Shown piece after piece: positions 1 to 9,706 of a stretch of DNA of 12,563 nucleotides (positions are counted from its first letter, which is position 1; each line of letters opens with the position of its first letter). The DNA is from Lunasporangiospora selenospora (lineage: Eukaryota > Mortierellomycota > Mortierellomycetes > Mortierellales > Mortierellaceae). The position numbers and the translations under genes are program-made. Under the pieces are notes generated by a model that searched no databases, was not told the origin of the DNA, and saw nothing but the letters and a program-made list of their open reading frames with translations. Location: the NCBI GenBank assembly GCA_015680635.1, contig JAABOA010000654.1, positions 1 to 12,563 of the forward strand. Direction: 5' to 3'.

Positions 1-3000
1 CAGGTCAATTAATCCATTCAGATACTTGACCGTCACCTAAAGAATATTCAATATCATACAGACACACGGTCAGGATCACCAAGGTCATTCAGCTCCTCCT
101 TGAGAACCGCTATTACGAATTGAAATAAAATTCTCTTCCTAAAAAAGTCATCACGTACCGTATCATTCTGCTTCTCAAAGTAGTAAATGTACCGGTTCAA
201 GATTTCGACAAACAGCTCCACGTTCGTCACAGAGTCCATGCACGAGTCAGCAATCTTCAAGGCTTTTTGGAGACATTCCAGAACCCGTTTGCCATCCCGA
301 TATGGCTGCGCTGCTTCTTCGCCTTCTTCATTCTGTCCAACAATCATCGTACCCCACCAGAGGTGGCTGCAGGTATACACCGCACGGCACTGGTCCGGCT
401 TCTTGAGTAGCTTGGCTCCATGAAGCGCGCATTTGGTAATCAGGGTATCGTAGTGGTCGATACTAAAGCAAGATGTCGTCTGCAATGTGCCCACCATCAG
501 CATGATTGCCTGGAACTGAGCCTTTGACTCAGAGATGGACTCTTCATAGATAGTAAAGGCCTAACCGACAAACAAATGATCCAGTCAGCCGGTCAGACGT
601 CTTTCAACATTCCTCTCGCATAAATAGCCTAGCTTCTTTCTTTCTCTCTCCTTTTCCCTGCAAAAGCATCTCTCAGTAAACCAATCCCTACCTGAACAAA
701 GAACTCATAACAAATATCTTCAAACCCACACTCATCTGCACTTTGGCCTGCAAGCAAGAACAGTCTCAGAACAATTTCTGGAATTTCGACCTTGTTGTAC
801 AAGCTCGAAATAACCTGGTTAATAAACCGAAACAATTTCGAGCATCTTTTTTCCCATCCTTCGTCTGTCTCTTGTAGCTTCTTGAACCGGCGAGCAAGCT
901 TGACTGCTTGAATCACTAATGGCGGGAATGTGAATCGGACGCGCTCGCCTCCATCGCCCAAATGCTTCCGCGCAACTGACAAAATCTACCAAACCAAAAT
1001 AAGGGAAAGGGGAAGGGGCACATCCACGCAAGCAAACCATTTGGTTAGTACCGCCTCTATCATTTTCTCTAAACCCACTTTTGTCAGACGAAGCAAATGT
1101 TTCTACTCCGCTTACCGTTGCCTGCACGTCTACATCGTCGCTCCTAAACAGGTGAATAATCCGTGCAAGCTTTCCTTGCTCTTCTACAAACTCCTCGGCA
1201 TCAGCAGTTCCGCTCTCGCTACGAGCATTTCGCATGTTACGGAACGGACTCGAGTTATGACCGCCATCCTTCTGGTCGCGGATCATAACAGCGCAAATTT
1301 CGAGAACACCATTCACCTCTTCTGGCGAATTGATTACTGTTTCGTTTTTGAGGATCGAGTCAGCCACTGCGTGTGCGACTGCCTTACGCGTGGGATAAGG
1401 CTGGAGCGCAAGTAGAGGCGCATAGCTCTGGAGCTCCAAGAGTGTGAGAATAGAAGGATAGTGCTGGATGGGCGCGCGGAGCAGATTCTGGAGGTTGGTC
1501 ATCGTATCCTTGTGATTCAAATCGGGATTCTCGCCAGAATCAATAATCTTCTCCTTGGCAAAACCGAGGACTAGGTCCACATACTCCAGGTTATCGGGAT
1601 AACAGCTCAGAGACAGATTAATCAGCGAGACTAACAGTGCTGTGATATCCTGAATCAACAAGTCGGTGCGGAACTAATTCAAAGAGAGTTGTATGAGAGT
1701 TTCAGTCCTTGGAATCACTGACCCATGCTATGCTTTGCAATCTTAGAGCAATACTACACTCATGTGCCACTTACATTGACCAGCTCAACAATCTTGCCCC
1801 AAAATATTTCAAACAGCTTGACATCCTCAGGAATACCTCGGATCTTTCTGACCTTGGGAGGCTTGCTAACAGGTGCCTCGTTGTGCTCCAACTCTTCTGC
1901 TTCTGTGGGCTGCTCTTGGCCCTCAGTCTCCGTCAATGTCTCTTTTTCTGCATCCTCGCCTTCGGCACCATCCTCAGCTTTGTCTTCTGAAGTTGCATCG
2001 GCTTCGTCTTCAGACCTTGGTGAGACGGCCTTTGGCGAGGCAAGCTTGGGCGAGGCAAGCCTGGGCGAAGTAGCTTTGGCATCGGCATTCACCGACTTGG
2101 TCTCATCCTCATCCTCGCCATCGTCGTCTTCATCATTATTATCTGCTTCTCTAGCGGCATGAGCAGCCAATCTATCCACCAAAGCAATGACAATCTGCTT
2201 GATGTTCACCTTGGGGTGCAATTGAGCTGTCGCTGACAGGAATGGGCCAAGGGTCCTCAAATGAAAGTCATCGTGGAAGACCTATAATTTTGACTTGAAC
2301 AATCAATCGCCTTGCCATCTATGAACCAACAGTCTTGCTAGTGACTCTGACTAGATATTGTAGAGCACTTACCTGAATGATGACTTCCATAAGGTACTCT
2401 TGCGCAATAACATCTTTGCAGCTGACAATCTGCTCAAGAATGCCCGGCAATATCGTCTGCATGAGAGTACGGCGATATCAGACGGCGATCATGCTGGTTA
2501 GATGCGACTTTCTCGATTGTAGTTAAAGACCAAGGGCCAATGTTCGAATAACCTAGCCTACATACCGACTGATAGACGTTCAAATCGACGCTCTCCAGTT
2601 GGCTCAGGCGGACGAGGTTGGTTCCCACCAGAATACGAAGGTCTTTACGCTCCATTTCTCTCTTCTCACGCTCCCTTGAATGGCCTTGGTGTTGAAGGCG
2701 AACCCAGAGCTTATTCATCTCGATAAAGTTGGTCAAGATGAACTGAATCGAATCCGCCACACTGCCTTCAGGACTATACAAGGGGTCAGAGTATCCATTG
2801 CACACAAAAGAGCAGGCATAAGGTCATTAGTGTCCTACTATAAACCGAAAAAATGCGTAGAATAGAGACGAACTATTGATAAACAAAAGGACACCATACC
2901 CTTCTTCTGTGCCATCAGGAAGTGAATTTCTCGTTTGGCCACTGAGATAGTATCGCAAGAACAATCCACGCGTTGGATGCTGGACGCCTCTGGACATTTC

Positions 3001-3672
3001 CATCATGTCACGCATGATCTCCTTCACTGGGGCGTCGGGCATCTCCATGTAGACACTGCCGACTGTCACCATGAGATAGAGGCGAGGAACGATATTCCCT
3101 GCATACTGCACCAGTTCATACAGGTCCGCCAAATGGTTGCGCCCGCCTTGATGAGCTTCTTTCAAATACGTCGAAACGTGGCGCAAGGCATCAAAGATTG
3201 CCATATCTATAACCGACAAGCGTCGAACAAGTACCAGGTTCCAAGGAAGAGGGGGGCCACCGGGGCTGTCAGCAGATTGCATGCATATCCAGGCAGCTGA
3301 GTGACGCCTCTACATCGCATCCTGCAATCCCAAAAAAGTCAGTCAAAACTTGCATAGTTCGTAGTAGTTCTTGGGCGTCAAACTTGAGGTTCTCAGTTCT
3401 GACAGCATGGTCGAGCAGTGCTTGAGACCATCCATGAGTCTATTGTTGTCCTACATGAAGAGAACATCAAGGTTGGGAGAGAATGGCGCGTCAGTTCTGA
3501 AGGTCCAGGTCCGCTCCGTGTTTGTCATGTGCTCATGCAGCTGACTCCAGGCATGAAGAAATGGACGACATACCAGACATCGCTTCATTTGATTTGACTG
3601 AGCCTTGACCACGCTCAAGGCTTCGTCCAGGATCTTGGACTGGTCCTCAGTAGAGTGATGCACGGTAGTCAT
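1..3672 (-). CDS. VPS35: VPS35, retromer core subunit (3' end cut by window edge)
   Basis: Vps35 is the alpha-solenoid scaffold of retromer. It binds Vps26 and Vps29 and recycles cargo from endosomes to the Golgi or plasma membrane. Exons on the minus strand: 3672-3574, 3450-3354, 3206-2900, 2773-2566, 2456-2373, 2281-1775, 1673-1116, 985-692, 560-159, 36-1 (864 codons so far; roughly 60 C-terminal residues are expected beyond the edge). Frame stays open through every junction. Landmarks are the N-terminal QMKRCL stretch, PRLYL at 106-110 (the Vps26-contact motif), MSRGVQHP and [53 protein letters not shown] and [15 protein letters not shown]. Residues about 311-408 are an acidic low-complexity insert absent from human VPS35. 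Intron 2 (3353-3207) is GC-AG. The start at 3672 gives the usual N-terminus; an in-frame ATG at 3891 is less likely. It is divergent from the syntaxin gene. Family identity is very secure; exact splice sites are inferred from frame and family match. Confidence 0.96.
2034..2078 (-). repeat. Three tandem 15-bp units in the VPS35 acidic insert
   Basis: Three near-identical 15-bp units (2034-2048, 2049-2063, 2064-2078, each beginning GGCGA on the plus strand) lie inside VPS35 exon 6. On the coding strand they give a repeating S-P-(R/K)-x-A pattern ([18 protein letters not shown]). The third unit has diverged. They are in frame and probably arose by slippage or unequal exchange in a linker. Confidence 0.85.
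3207..3353 (-). other. VPS35: VPS35 intron 2, non-canonical GC-AG
   Basis: Exon 2 ends ...GAACTAT at 3354 and the next bases on the minus strand are GCAAGT, the classic strong donor of GC-AG introns. The acceptor is TTATAG before 3206. Joining them makes codon TAT and the family-like run [18 protein letters not shown] lies 4 bases inside the intron, but using it with this acceptor breaks the frame. The intron is 147 nt long. Confidence 0.8.
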
Positions 3673-4085
3673 GCGGAAACGTGGGGAAGTGGAAGGGCGG
3701 GGAGGTGGAGGGATACGGGTGAATGCAAAGACAAGAAGAGGTAGAAGTCGAGAGACTCTCAAGCCCTCCTGTAGCCGACCCAACAGCCGCCCATGCTCCA
3801 CCTGCGGGTGTCGAATTCTACCCTCCCTAAAAAAAAAGGCGATCTTGTGACGTTCAATTACAGGGGGGGGGGGAGTGAAAGAGACAGGCATGCGTCAAGC
3901 CCGGTCCCATTTCCCATCCCCGCCTGATTCTATGCCGTTCGCTTCTCATCCAGGAGTTTCGACATATCCTCGAGGACAGCAAAGGATATCACGGGCGAGC
4001 TTTTAAACGAAAGGAGAGCACTCCACCAAACTTAACATCATTGCTGGAGCAACTTATTCCCATCAGCATCACGAATCTTTCAACA
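3673..4085. promoter_or_regulatory. Shared 5' region between divergent VPS35 and syntaxin-18 genes
   Basis: These 413 bp separate the start codons of the two divergent genes, so both promoters and 5' UTRs must lie here. Visible features are an A9 run (3829-3837), a G11 run (3863-3873) and a TATA-like TTTTAAA at 4001-4007, about 80 bp before the syntaxin start. I see no separate gene. The minus strand stays open in the VPS35 frame back to an ATG at 3891, but that translation is low in complexity and crosses both homopolymers. Promoter function is inferred from gene layout only. Confidence 0.5.
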
Positions 4086-6038
4086 ATGCCGGACCTTACG
4101 CACATCTTTCGCACAACAGTCCAAGACCTCAGCCAGGCCACAGGTTCAAAGGCTCCGGTTCAGGCACCAAAGGCCAATAAAGACCCATGGATCAAGGAAT
4201 CACACCAGATTGTATGCAGCCCATTCAATGACTCGGTTTCCTCTGGATATCAGACCTGCTCTATCGCGTCGCTATGATTACTAACCTAGTCCTCGACTTT
4301 TTTTTTATTGTTATTCTCACCATGCTTTCGTTCGCTCACCTCATCTAATCAACGTTCTGGCGATATCAACAACGCTCCAAAGTCGAGGACGATGGCAGAT
4401 CTTCGCGCATTCATCCTAACGACGCGCCCAGCCTACCTCAATCTCTCTAGAGGAGTGGGAGGTGCTAACAAACCAATGCAGTTACCTCGACGATCAAACA
4501 CAGACGATGGCATCGGCAATGGCAACAACCGATTCTCCAATGCTACAACAGCGTCATCCAAAGTACTTCAAAGCCTTTTGGATACAATCTCTTCCTTGAC
4601 TACACTCTCAGATCGAGACCGGGACAGTATCGACACGCAGGTCAAAGTGATGATGATGCAAATGAAAGGTGCCATCGAGGAACTTGAGTCACTCGAACAA
4701 GGTTGGTACTGAATGTATTCACTTCACAAAAAAACATGTCTTTTGATGGTACATTCACTAATGACTCTGATCCTTCGCTTCTTTCAACTATCCTGGTAGT
4801 GAGACGCAAACGACCACAGCAACATGAGAACCGGTCAGGATCAGCGACTGGATTGAATCAATTTTGGACAGCCATTGGAGCCTCTGCAGGAGTCGACTAT
4901 ATTACACAACACCGACAAGGTATACTACTCTATCTAAATGAGCGCCTTGCAGGCCTCGCTACCCTCCACAAGGACCTGTATGAGGCTCGGGTAGCAAGGG
5001 AGATGGAAAAGCGGGAAAGGTAGCTTTTTTATTACTTGCTTTTCTTTAACACAGACATAACTCGGACATCTGCAGTCATTAGGATACCAAGTCATGCTAA
5101 CCATCGCCTGCCCTATCCACTCCCTGTTATTACAGCTCGCTATACAAAGCTTTACCAAAATCAGGTCCAATGGATAGCTCGGGAGGACTAACACAACGGC
5201 GACCACCTACAAGCTCTGGAGCAGGTGTAAGCAGGAATGGTTTAATAGATAGATCGCATTCACCACAACTTGCTCACCACGGTACTGTTCCCGGACCTGG
5301 AGGGCCTGGTGCCGGCGCCTGGGGTGATCACCACCATTCAGGGTCTTCGGCGTCAGGCATTTCATCGGCACACCATTACCACCAGGGAATCTCGCAATCA
5401 GCGTCGTCCACTGTTAGGGCCGGCACAACCCCTGTAGATTCAAATCCAAGTGCTGGGATGCTGGATTATGAAAATGACTTTGAACAAGGTCTCAGTGCAG
5501 AACAGAGACAAATGCTTGAGCTCGAGAATGAGAATATTGTTCAAAGGCTGGAGACGGAACTAAATCAAGTCAGGTATGTCTTTTGGACCAATAATGCTCT
5601 ACTCATTTTTTCCGTAATTTGGATGCTAATAGGCTCTGCTCTTTTTCTTTGCTCTTTTAGACATATCGAAACATCGATGCTTGAACTTTCTTCACTGCAT
5701 TCCACCATTCAAGAGCATTTGGAAGTTCAGACACAACAAACGAACCGGTTACATGACGAAGCTCTGGCAGCAATTGACTTGATTTCATCCGGAAATGACC
5801 AACTGATAAAGGCTGGACAAAGGAACCAAAGTACTCGTAAATGGATCCTTTTCTTCTTAATTCTTGCAAGGTATGTGTGAAATGGGCAAAATGTCTTTGA
5901 AGAAACTAGTAATGGTGATTTCCTCACTTGCCAAAGGAAACTATTCAACTTTGCTTAATTGTACCTGTTGCCCAATCTCTTCCTAAACTCTATCGGACTT
6001 TTAGCTTTGTTCTCTTATTCTTGGACTGGTACGACTAA
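4086..6038 (+). CDS. STX18: Syntaxin-18/Ufe1-type Qa-SNARE of the endoplasmic reticulum
   Basis: Syntaxin 18 (yeast Ufe1) is the ER Qa-SNARE that works with Sec20, Use1 and Sec22 and the Dsl1/NRZ tether in retrograde Golgi-to-ER fusion. Exons: 4086-4211, 4383-4701, 4800-5019, 5136-5573, 5661-5870, 6005-6038; 448 aa plus TAA. The N-terminus (MPDLTHIFRTTV) matches the family start. SDRDRDSID and HRQGILLYLNERL align with the Habc-type helical region. Residues about 225-325 are a His/Gly/Ser/Pro-rich linker, which makes the protein longer than human STX18 (335 aa). The SNARE helix runs about 345-426, with Q391 as the likely zero-layer glutamine. A C-terminal anchor (about 429-446) ends FLDWYD, almost as in human. 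The start at 4086 is the first ATG that gives the family N-terminus. Exons 3-6 join cleanly with phase-2 AG/N junctions. The intron 1 acceptor is the least certain junction. The gene is divergent from VPS35 and convergent with the SUN gene. Confidence 0.93.
4212..4382 (+). other. STX18: Syntaxin-18 intron 1 with long AG-free tract
   Basis: The donor is GTATGC at 4212 and the favoured acceptor is AAAG at 4381-4382. A TACTAAC branch-type motif at 4279-4285 is followed almost at once by CTAG (4288-4289), and then no AG occurs until 4381. A second branch candidate, CTAATC, sits near 4345-4350. Splicing at CTAG would also stay in frame and add 31 codons. The short form fits the family better. Confidence 0.6.
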
Positions 6039-6229
6039 TGTGGGTCACAGGAGGATACCACAATTCACTACTACACACCTACCAGTCTTCAATTTGGCCA
6101 CATCTGTAATAGAATAACTCGAAAGATGTAAATACGTCTACTACTCTTTGTCAACACAAATAAAAGGGACAATACAGGCTATGCACAGATTATTATTATT
6201 ATTGTTGCTAATTGTACAAGAGGCTCTGC
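6039..6229. terminator. Shared 3' region of convergent syntaxin-18 and SUN genes
   Basis: Only 191 bp separate the two stop codons. AATAAA at 6159-6164 on the plus strand is a good polyadenylation signal for the syntaxin transcript. The SUN transcript, reading leftward, meets a run of AAT triplets (plus-strand ATT repeat at about 6190-6204) that could act as a weaker A-rich signal. The two 3' UTRs probably overlap. No gene is visible in this stretch. Confidence 0.55.
6190..6204. repeat. ATT/AAT microsatellite
   Basis: About five tandem ATT units lie just downstream of the SUN stop codon, within the convergent 3' region. This is a simple-sequence repeat that may overlap the SUN polyadenylation signal. 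Confidence 0.8.
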
Positions 6230-9200
6230 CTACTTGACACTCTCATTGCTGGTGGGTTCATACCCATGGATACGGACGCGGTAGAGACACGTAAACTCTG
6301 GATGGCCCCAATTGGATTTTATGCGGAGCAAAACCCCCACAGATGGCGTCGATTGCACGGAAACAGGAATGGAGAACATCTGCATTGGCTTGGGTTTCTT
6401 GGACTTGGCCTCATCCTCGCCACTGGGTGCAGGTGACTCTGCCACATACTCAATTGTGGACAAGAGAGTTCCTCCTGGCCATGGGACGCCACTTCCCCAC
6501 CAGAGCTCTTTCCTTTCATTTTTGGCAGGTACTCCAGTGTCTGAGGTCGATGACGAATCCACATCCTCTTCCTTGTTCTCTTTCTGATCTTTGGTCAATT
6601 GCTCTCCATCCTTTTCAAGATCTGTACTCGTTTGTGGCGATGGTGTCGAAGGATTGACAAAAACTGGGGCAGAGTGCTCGTGTCCAACAAGACTCCAAAC
6701 CTCAATTTCGCGAGGCGAGCTGCCCTTGTCCAGAGCAACACTAGGATCTACCTGCTCGATTGTAATCTCCGTAATAACAATCTTTCGTGCCAGCCGAATA
6801 GCGAGTTGACCTTGGTGTCCCTTCATTGCCCAACATTCGCCAGCATGCATACTGGGCTCAATAGCCTTCTGAGGACCCTTTTCTTGTGGAGGTGGAACTA
6901 GGAATCGCCCACCAATTCTACCCCAGAAGGTTGGCCTTGCAGTCCGGAAATGGTTGACAGAAGTCAAACGAGGGATGACTCGGCCGCCTGCTGTAAAAAG
7001 TGCATAATCTGGCTTGGCAGTCGCGTCAGCTGAATACTTTTCCAACGCCTTGTCGATCATGCTGTTGATCTCCTCTTCGGTCAATGGATGACCGCTCTTG
7101 CCATCTCCGGTTGTGGACGATCCAGGTCCAGTTTTGGGGACCGCTTTGTTGACCTGCAGCCTGCCCTTCTTTTCCAGCTGAGCAATGACATTCTTTTCCA
7201 CACCTTGAGTAATTGAATTTGCTTCCGACTTGAGCAGGCTTAACAGTACTGTCTTCGAGACTTTGGTAATCCGACCCTCAACAAATTTTTCGATGGCCCG
7301 TTCATTCTCATGCAAAAAGTCATTCCATCCAATGGTTTTAGCCCCCTCGGCTGACTTTTCTCTCGACTCTTCTGCACGACCGAGCTCCACAAGTGTCTTT
7401 TGGATCCACTCAATTCTAGCCTCCAAGTCTCCCAATGAATGAATTTGGTCGGTTGGAATCTGGATATGATTCTCAGGCTTTTGTGTACTTGAGAAGGAAG
7501 GCATCCATCGACTGAGCCAGGACATATCCAACTGCCTCGATTGCTCCTCCCGTTCAGACTTTGGATCGTCTCGCCACAAGCCCTTGCTCCAGCTGCCAAA
7601 GATAGAGCCTGCATGCCATGCGCCTCCCGCACTCGGATCAGATAACAAAGTATCATTCCCAGGTGGTGTGCCAAGAGAGCCTTCCTTTGCGCCAGTGTAC
7701 GAGTACTGGGCCCAAACAGCCAAGACCATAATAGCAACCCCAGCAAGTGTTTTTGGACTCAGTAGTCCTGAAGAGACACCGGCCTCCATCCAGAGCTTTC
7801 CTATCATCCAAATATCATACCGTCGAACCCATGGCCATGTTACCACATAATAGACCCAACACACTAGCCACCAGACTAGTCTCTGTACTGCAGTGATAAA
7901 TGAGTCATAAATATCCGCTAGCCGTCGTGAATACGTCTGAGTCCAGTACCAGATGACGTGCCAGGGATATACTCTTGTTGGTGCTGGGGATCCAGAGTGA
8001 GTGTTGTTTCGGCGCGAGCGACTCATTTGCGCCTCTCGCATTGTCGAGGATATGCCGAAGGGCTGTGGCGAATCATCCTCGGTAGTACTTTCGGTTGACT
8101 CATAGTCGACCGTCCTCCACTCCTCTGAAAACTGGTTTCTTTGATCGTCTGCATAGTCTTGTCGGTGGACTGAAGTTGGGGCAGGATCTTGGTCCCAATG
8201 ATCATGTATTTCATCTTCATCATCATCATCTGGATACATGTCATTTGCTTCATTGGAAGACATTCCAATCCCTGAATCAATATGTCGCATAGATGGCACC
8301 TGTGGGAGACCCTTCCTTGCCGAGAGGTCATCTGAATCTCCAGTCGTTTTAGCTGCTGTGGCAAAAGATGCTGCCAACTCGGCTGCTTTTTCTGCAGCGG
8401 CAATGAATGCATGGCTCTTCTTTTTCGATGGACTGACAGGCGGTGCTCGTTGCTTTCTGGATAATCTCTGGCGTGCGCGAGCACTAGTGGCCTCCATTCC
8501 TAAATCACCACCATCATCCCCGTTTCCTTTGTACCGCTTTGGCGTTCCCTGTCCAATGTCCTCCAATAGAGACGTAAAAGTCTTTGTGATCCGATGTAGA
8601 AAGGTAAGCTGTCTATGCTCCTTATTTTCCTCATCTCCACTCTCATCTTCTTCAACGTATGCGTGTTGAGGAAGTTGCCGAGAGTAGACTTCGTCGTCCA
8701 TATCTCCAACGTCTAAGCCTTCGTCTTCGTAGTCATCCTCGGCATATTCCATAGTATCCCTGTAGTCAGCAGGAGACAAGTGCTGGAACGTGCGCTCATC
8801 ACTATAATCTCCGTGTTCACTTGACCCTCTTCCAAAAGTGCGGTACTGGTCGAGATCGGAGGCTTGACTCACGGGAACGATCTGAGGAGCCTCCTGACTC
8901 AAGATCCTCCTCCGTGGACTAGACACATGATTTATGCGCTGCTGCTCATGGTCGTTGTTGACAGAAGCATTCTCGTCGTCGTCGTCGTCGTCGTCGTCAT
9001 TGTCATACTCATCGAAGGTATTGCGGCTGAAGTGTGCATCATCTGGGTGGTCAGGGCCACCATGAGCAAGCTCAGCCTGCGCAGAAGCATGATAAGAATA
9101 AGGGGTATCGTGGCCATCTGACGCAAGGCCGTTGTCGTTGTAATTAACTCGATATGCAGAGGGGGAAGTTGGTCGATAATGCATTTGCGCCTGCGCTGAA

Positions 9201-9706
9201 GACGGACGCCCATAGCCATTAACTCTTGGCCCACTGGTGTGAACATTATTGATTTCGCTGCCAGAACGGAAGATTCGCGGGACTGTCGCTGGATGAACAC
9301 TATGCCCGCCGTCGGTATCAATAAACCGAGACCTGTCCCGCTTTGGTGTTCCTGGGAGTGATGAAGCTTGATGGCTCGAATGGTGGGAAACTGAGTTCCT
9401 TAGTAGACTACCATTCATTGGAGGCATTATGTTTTTGAGATGATGATTATCGTCAATGGGGGTACTTTGGGCTCTGTTTGTCGAAGACGATCGGATCGGA
9501 GTCTTTGGGCCTTCGATTGTAGCACCAATGACTCCTGGAAGCAAGATCGTGTCGACCAATGTGGACACGCGTGGCGGGGTACTGGTTGTGAATCGATGGA
9601 TCCTTGGCTGCAATGATGCAAAACAAAGATGGTGTCAGTAGGATTATGAGTACGGGATCCAAGAGCCACCCATGATACCCAGCGAACCGCTTACCGAAGA
9701 GGCCAT
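6230..9706 (-). CDS. SAD1: SUN-domain (Sad1/UNC-84) nuclear-envelope protein
   Basis: SUN proteins sit in the inner nuclear membrane and bind KASH proteins across the lumen, linking chromatin or the spindle pole body to the cytoskeleton. Coding exon 1 is 9706-9695 (MASS only), then a GTAAGC...TTGCAG intron (9694-9608, with a CTACTGAC branch motif), then one 3378-nt exon, 9607-6230; 1129 aa. Residues 1 to about 570 are a disordered, nucleoplasm-type region with acidic runs (D8 near 207), basic stretches (SRKQRAPPVSPSKKK, about 387-401) and five full S/T-P-x-K/R sites. Two hydrophobic segments follow (about 577-599 and 624-641), then a possible coiled coil (about 725-750). The SUN domain runs from DYALFTAGGR (about 871) to NWGHPEFTCLYRVRIHG (1103-1119). 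C929 (ECWAM) and C1111 match the intradomain disulfide pair of human SUN2. A charged insert of about 60 residues splits the domain. The protein is about twice the length of S. pombe Sad1. The symbol marks the family; strict orthology is inferred. Confidence 0.93.
8971..8999 (-). repeat. Trinucleotide (GTC/GAC) repeat encoding poly-Asp
   Basis: A pure GTC run on the plus strand reads as consecutive GAC codons in the SUN gene and encodes eight aspartates in its N-terminal disordered region. Length variation between isolates would change only acidity and would not break the frame. Confidence 0.85.

Noticed and set aside
1725-2162. Ser-rich open frame on the plus strand inside VPS35
   Set aside because: It is the reverse reading of the Asp/Glu-rich insert, where GAx codons give Ser-rich complements.
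2935-3300. Open frame on the plus strand opposite VPS35 exon 3
   Set aside because: It is the antisense shadow of a strongly conserved VPS35 exon and its translation has no recognisable domain.
3673-3891. N-terminal extension of VPS35 from an in-frame ATG at 3891
   Set aside because: The extra 73 residues are low in complexity, cross the A9 and G11 runs and have no match to known VPS35 N-termini, while the ATG at 3672 gives the normal start.
4706-4803. Alternative splice of syntaxin intron 2 using the GTACTG donor at 4706
   Set aside because: Joining to the frame-compatible acceptor at 4804 creates a stop codon; the donor at 4702 with the acceptor at 4799 keeps the SNARE frame.
8238-8669. 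Open frame of 143 codons on the plus strand inside the SUN gene
   Set aside because: It lies opposite the disordered SUN N-terminus, where biased codons leave the other strand open; no domain or context supports it.
9608-9613. SUN gene starting at a TTG at 9613 as a single-exon gene
   Set aside because: The TTGCAG there is a splice acceptor; an upstream ATG with a GTAAGC donor and a branch motif gives a proper start (MASS).
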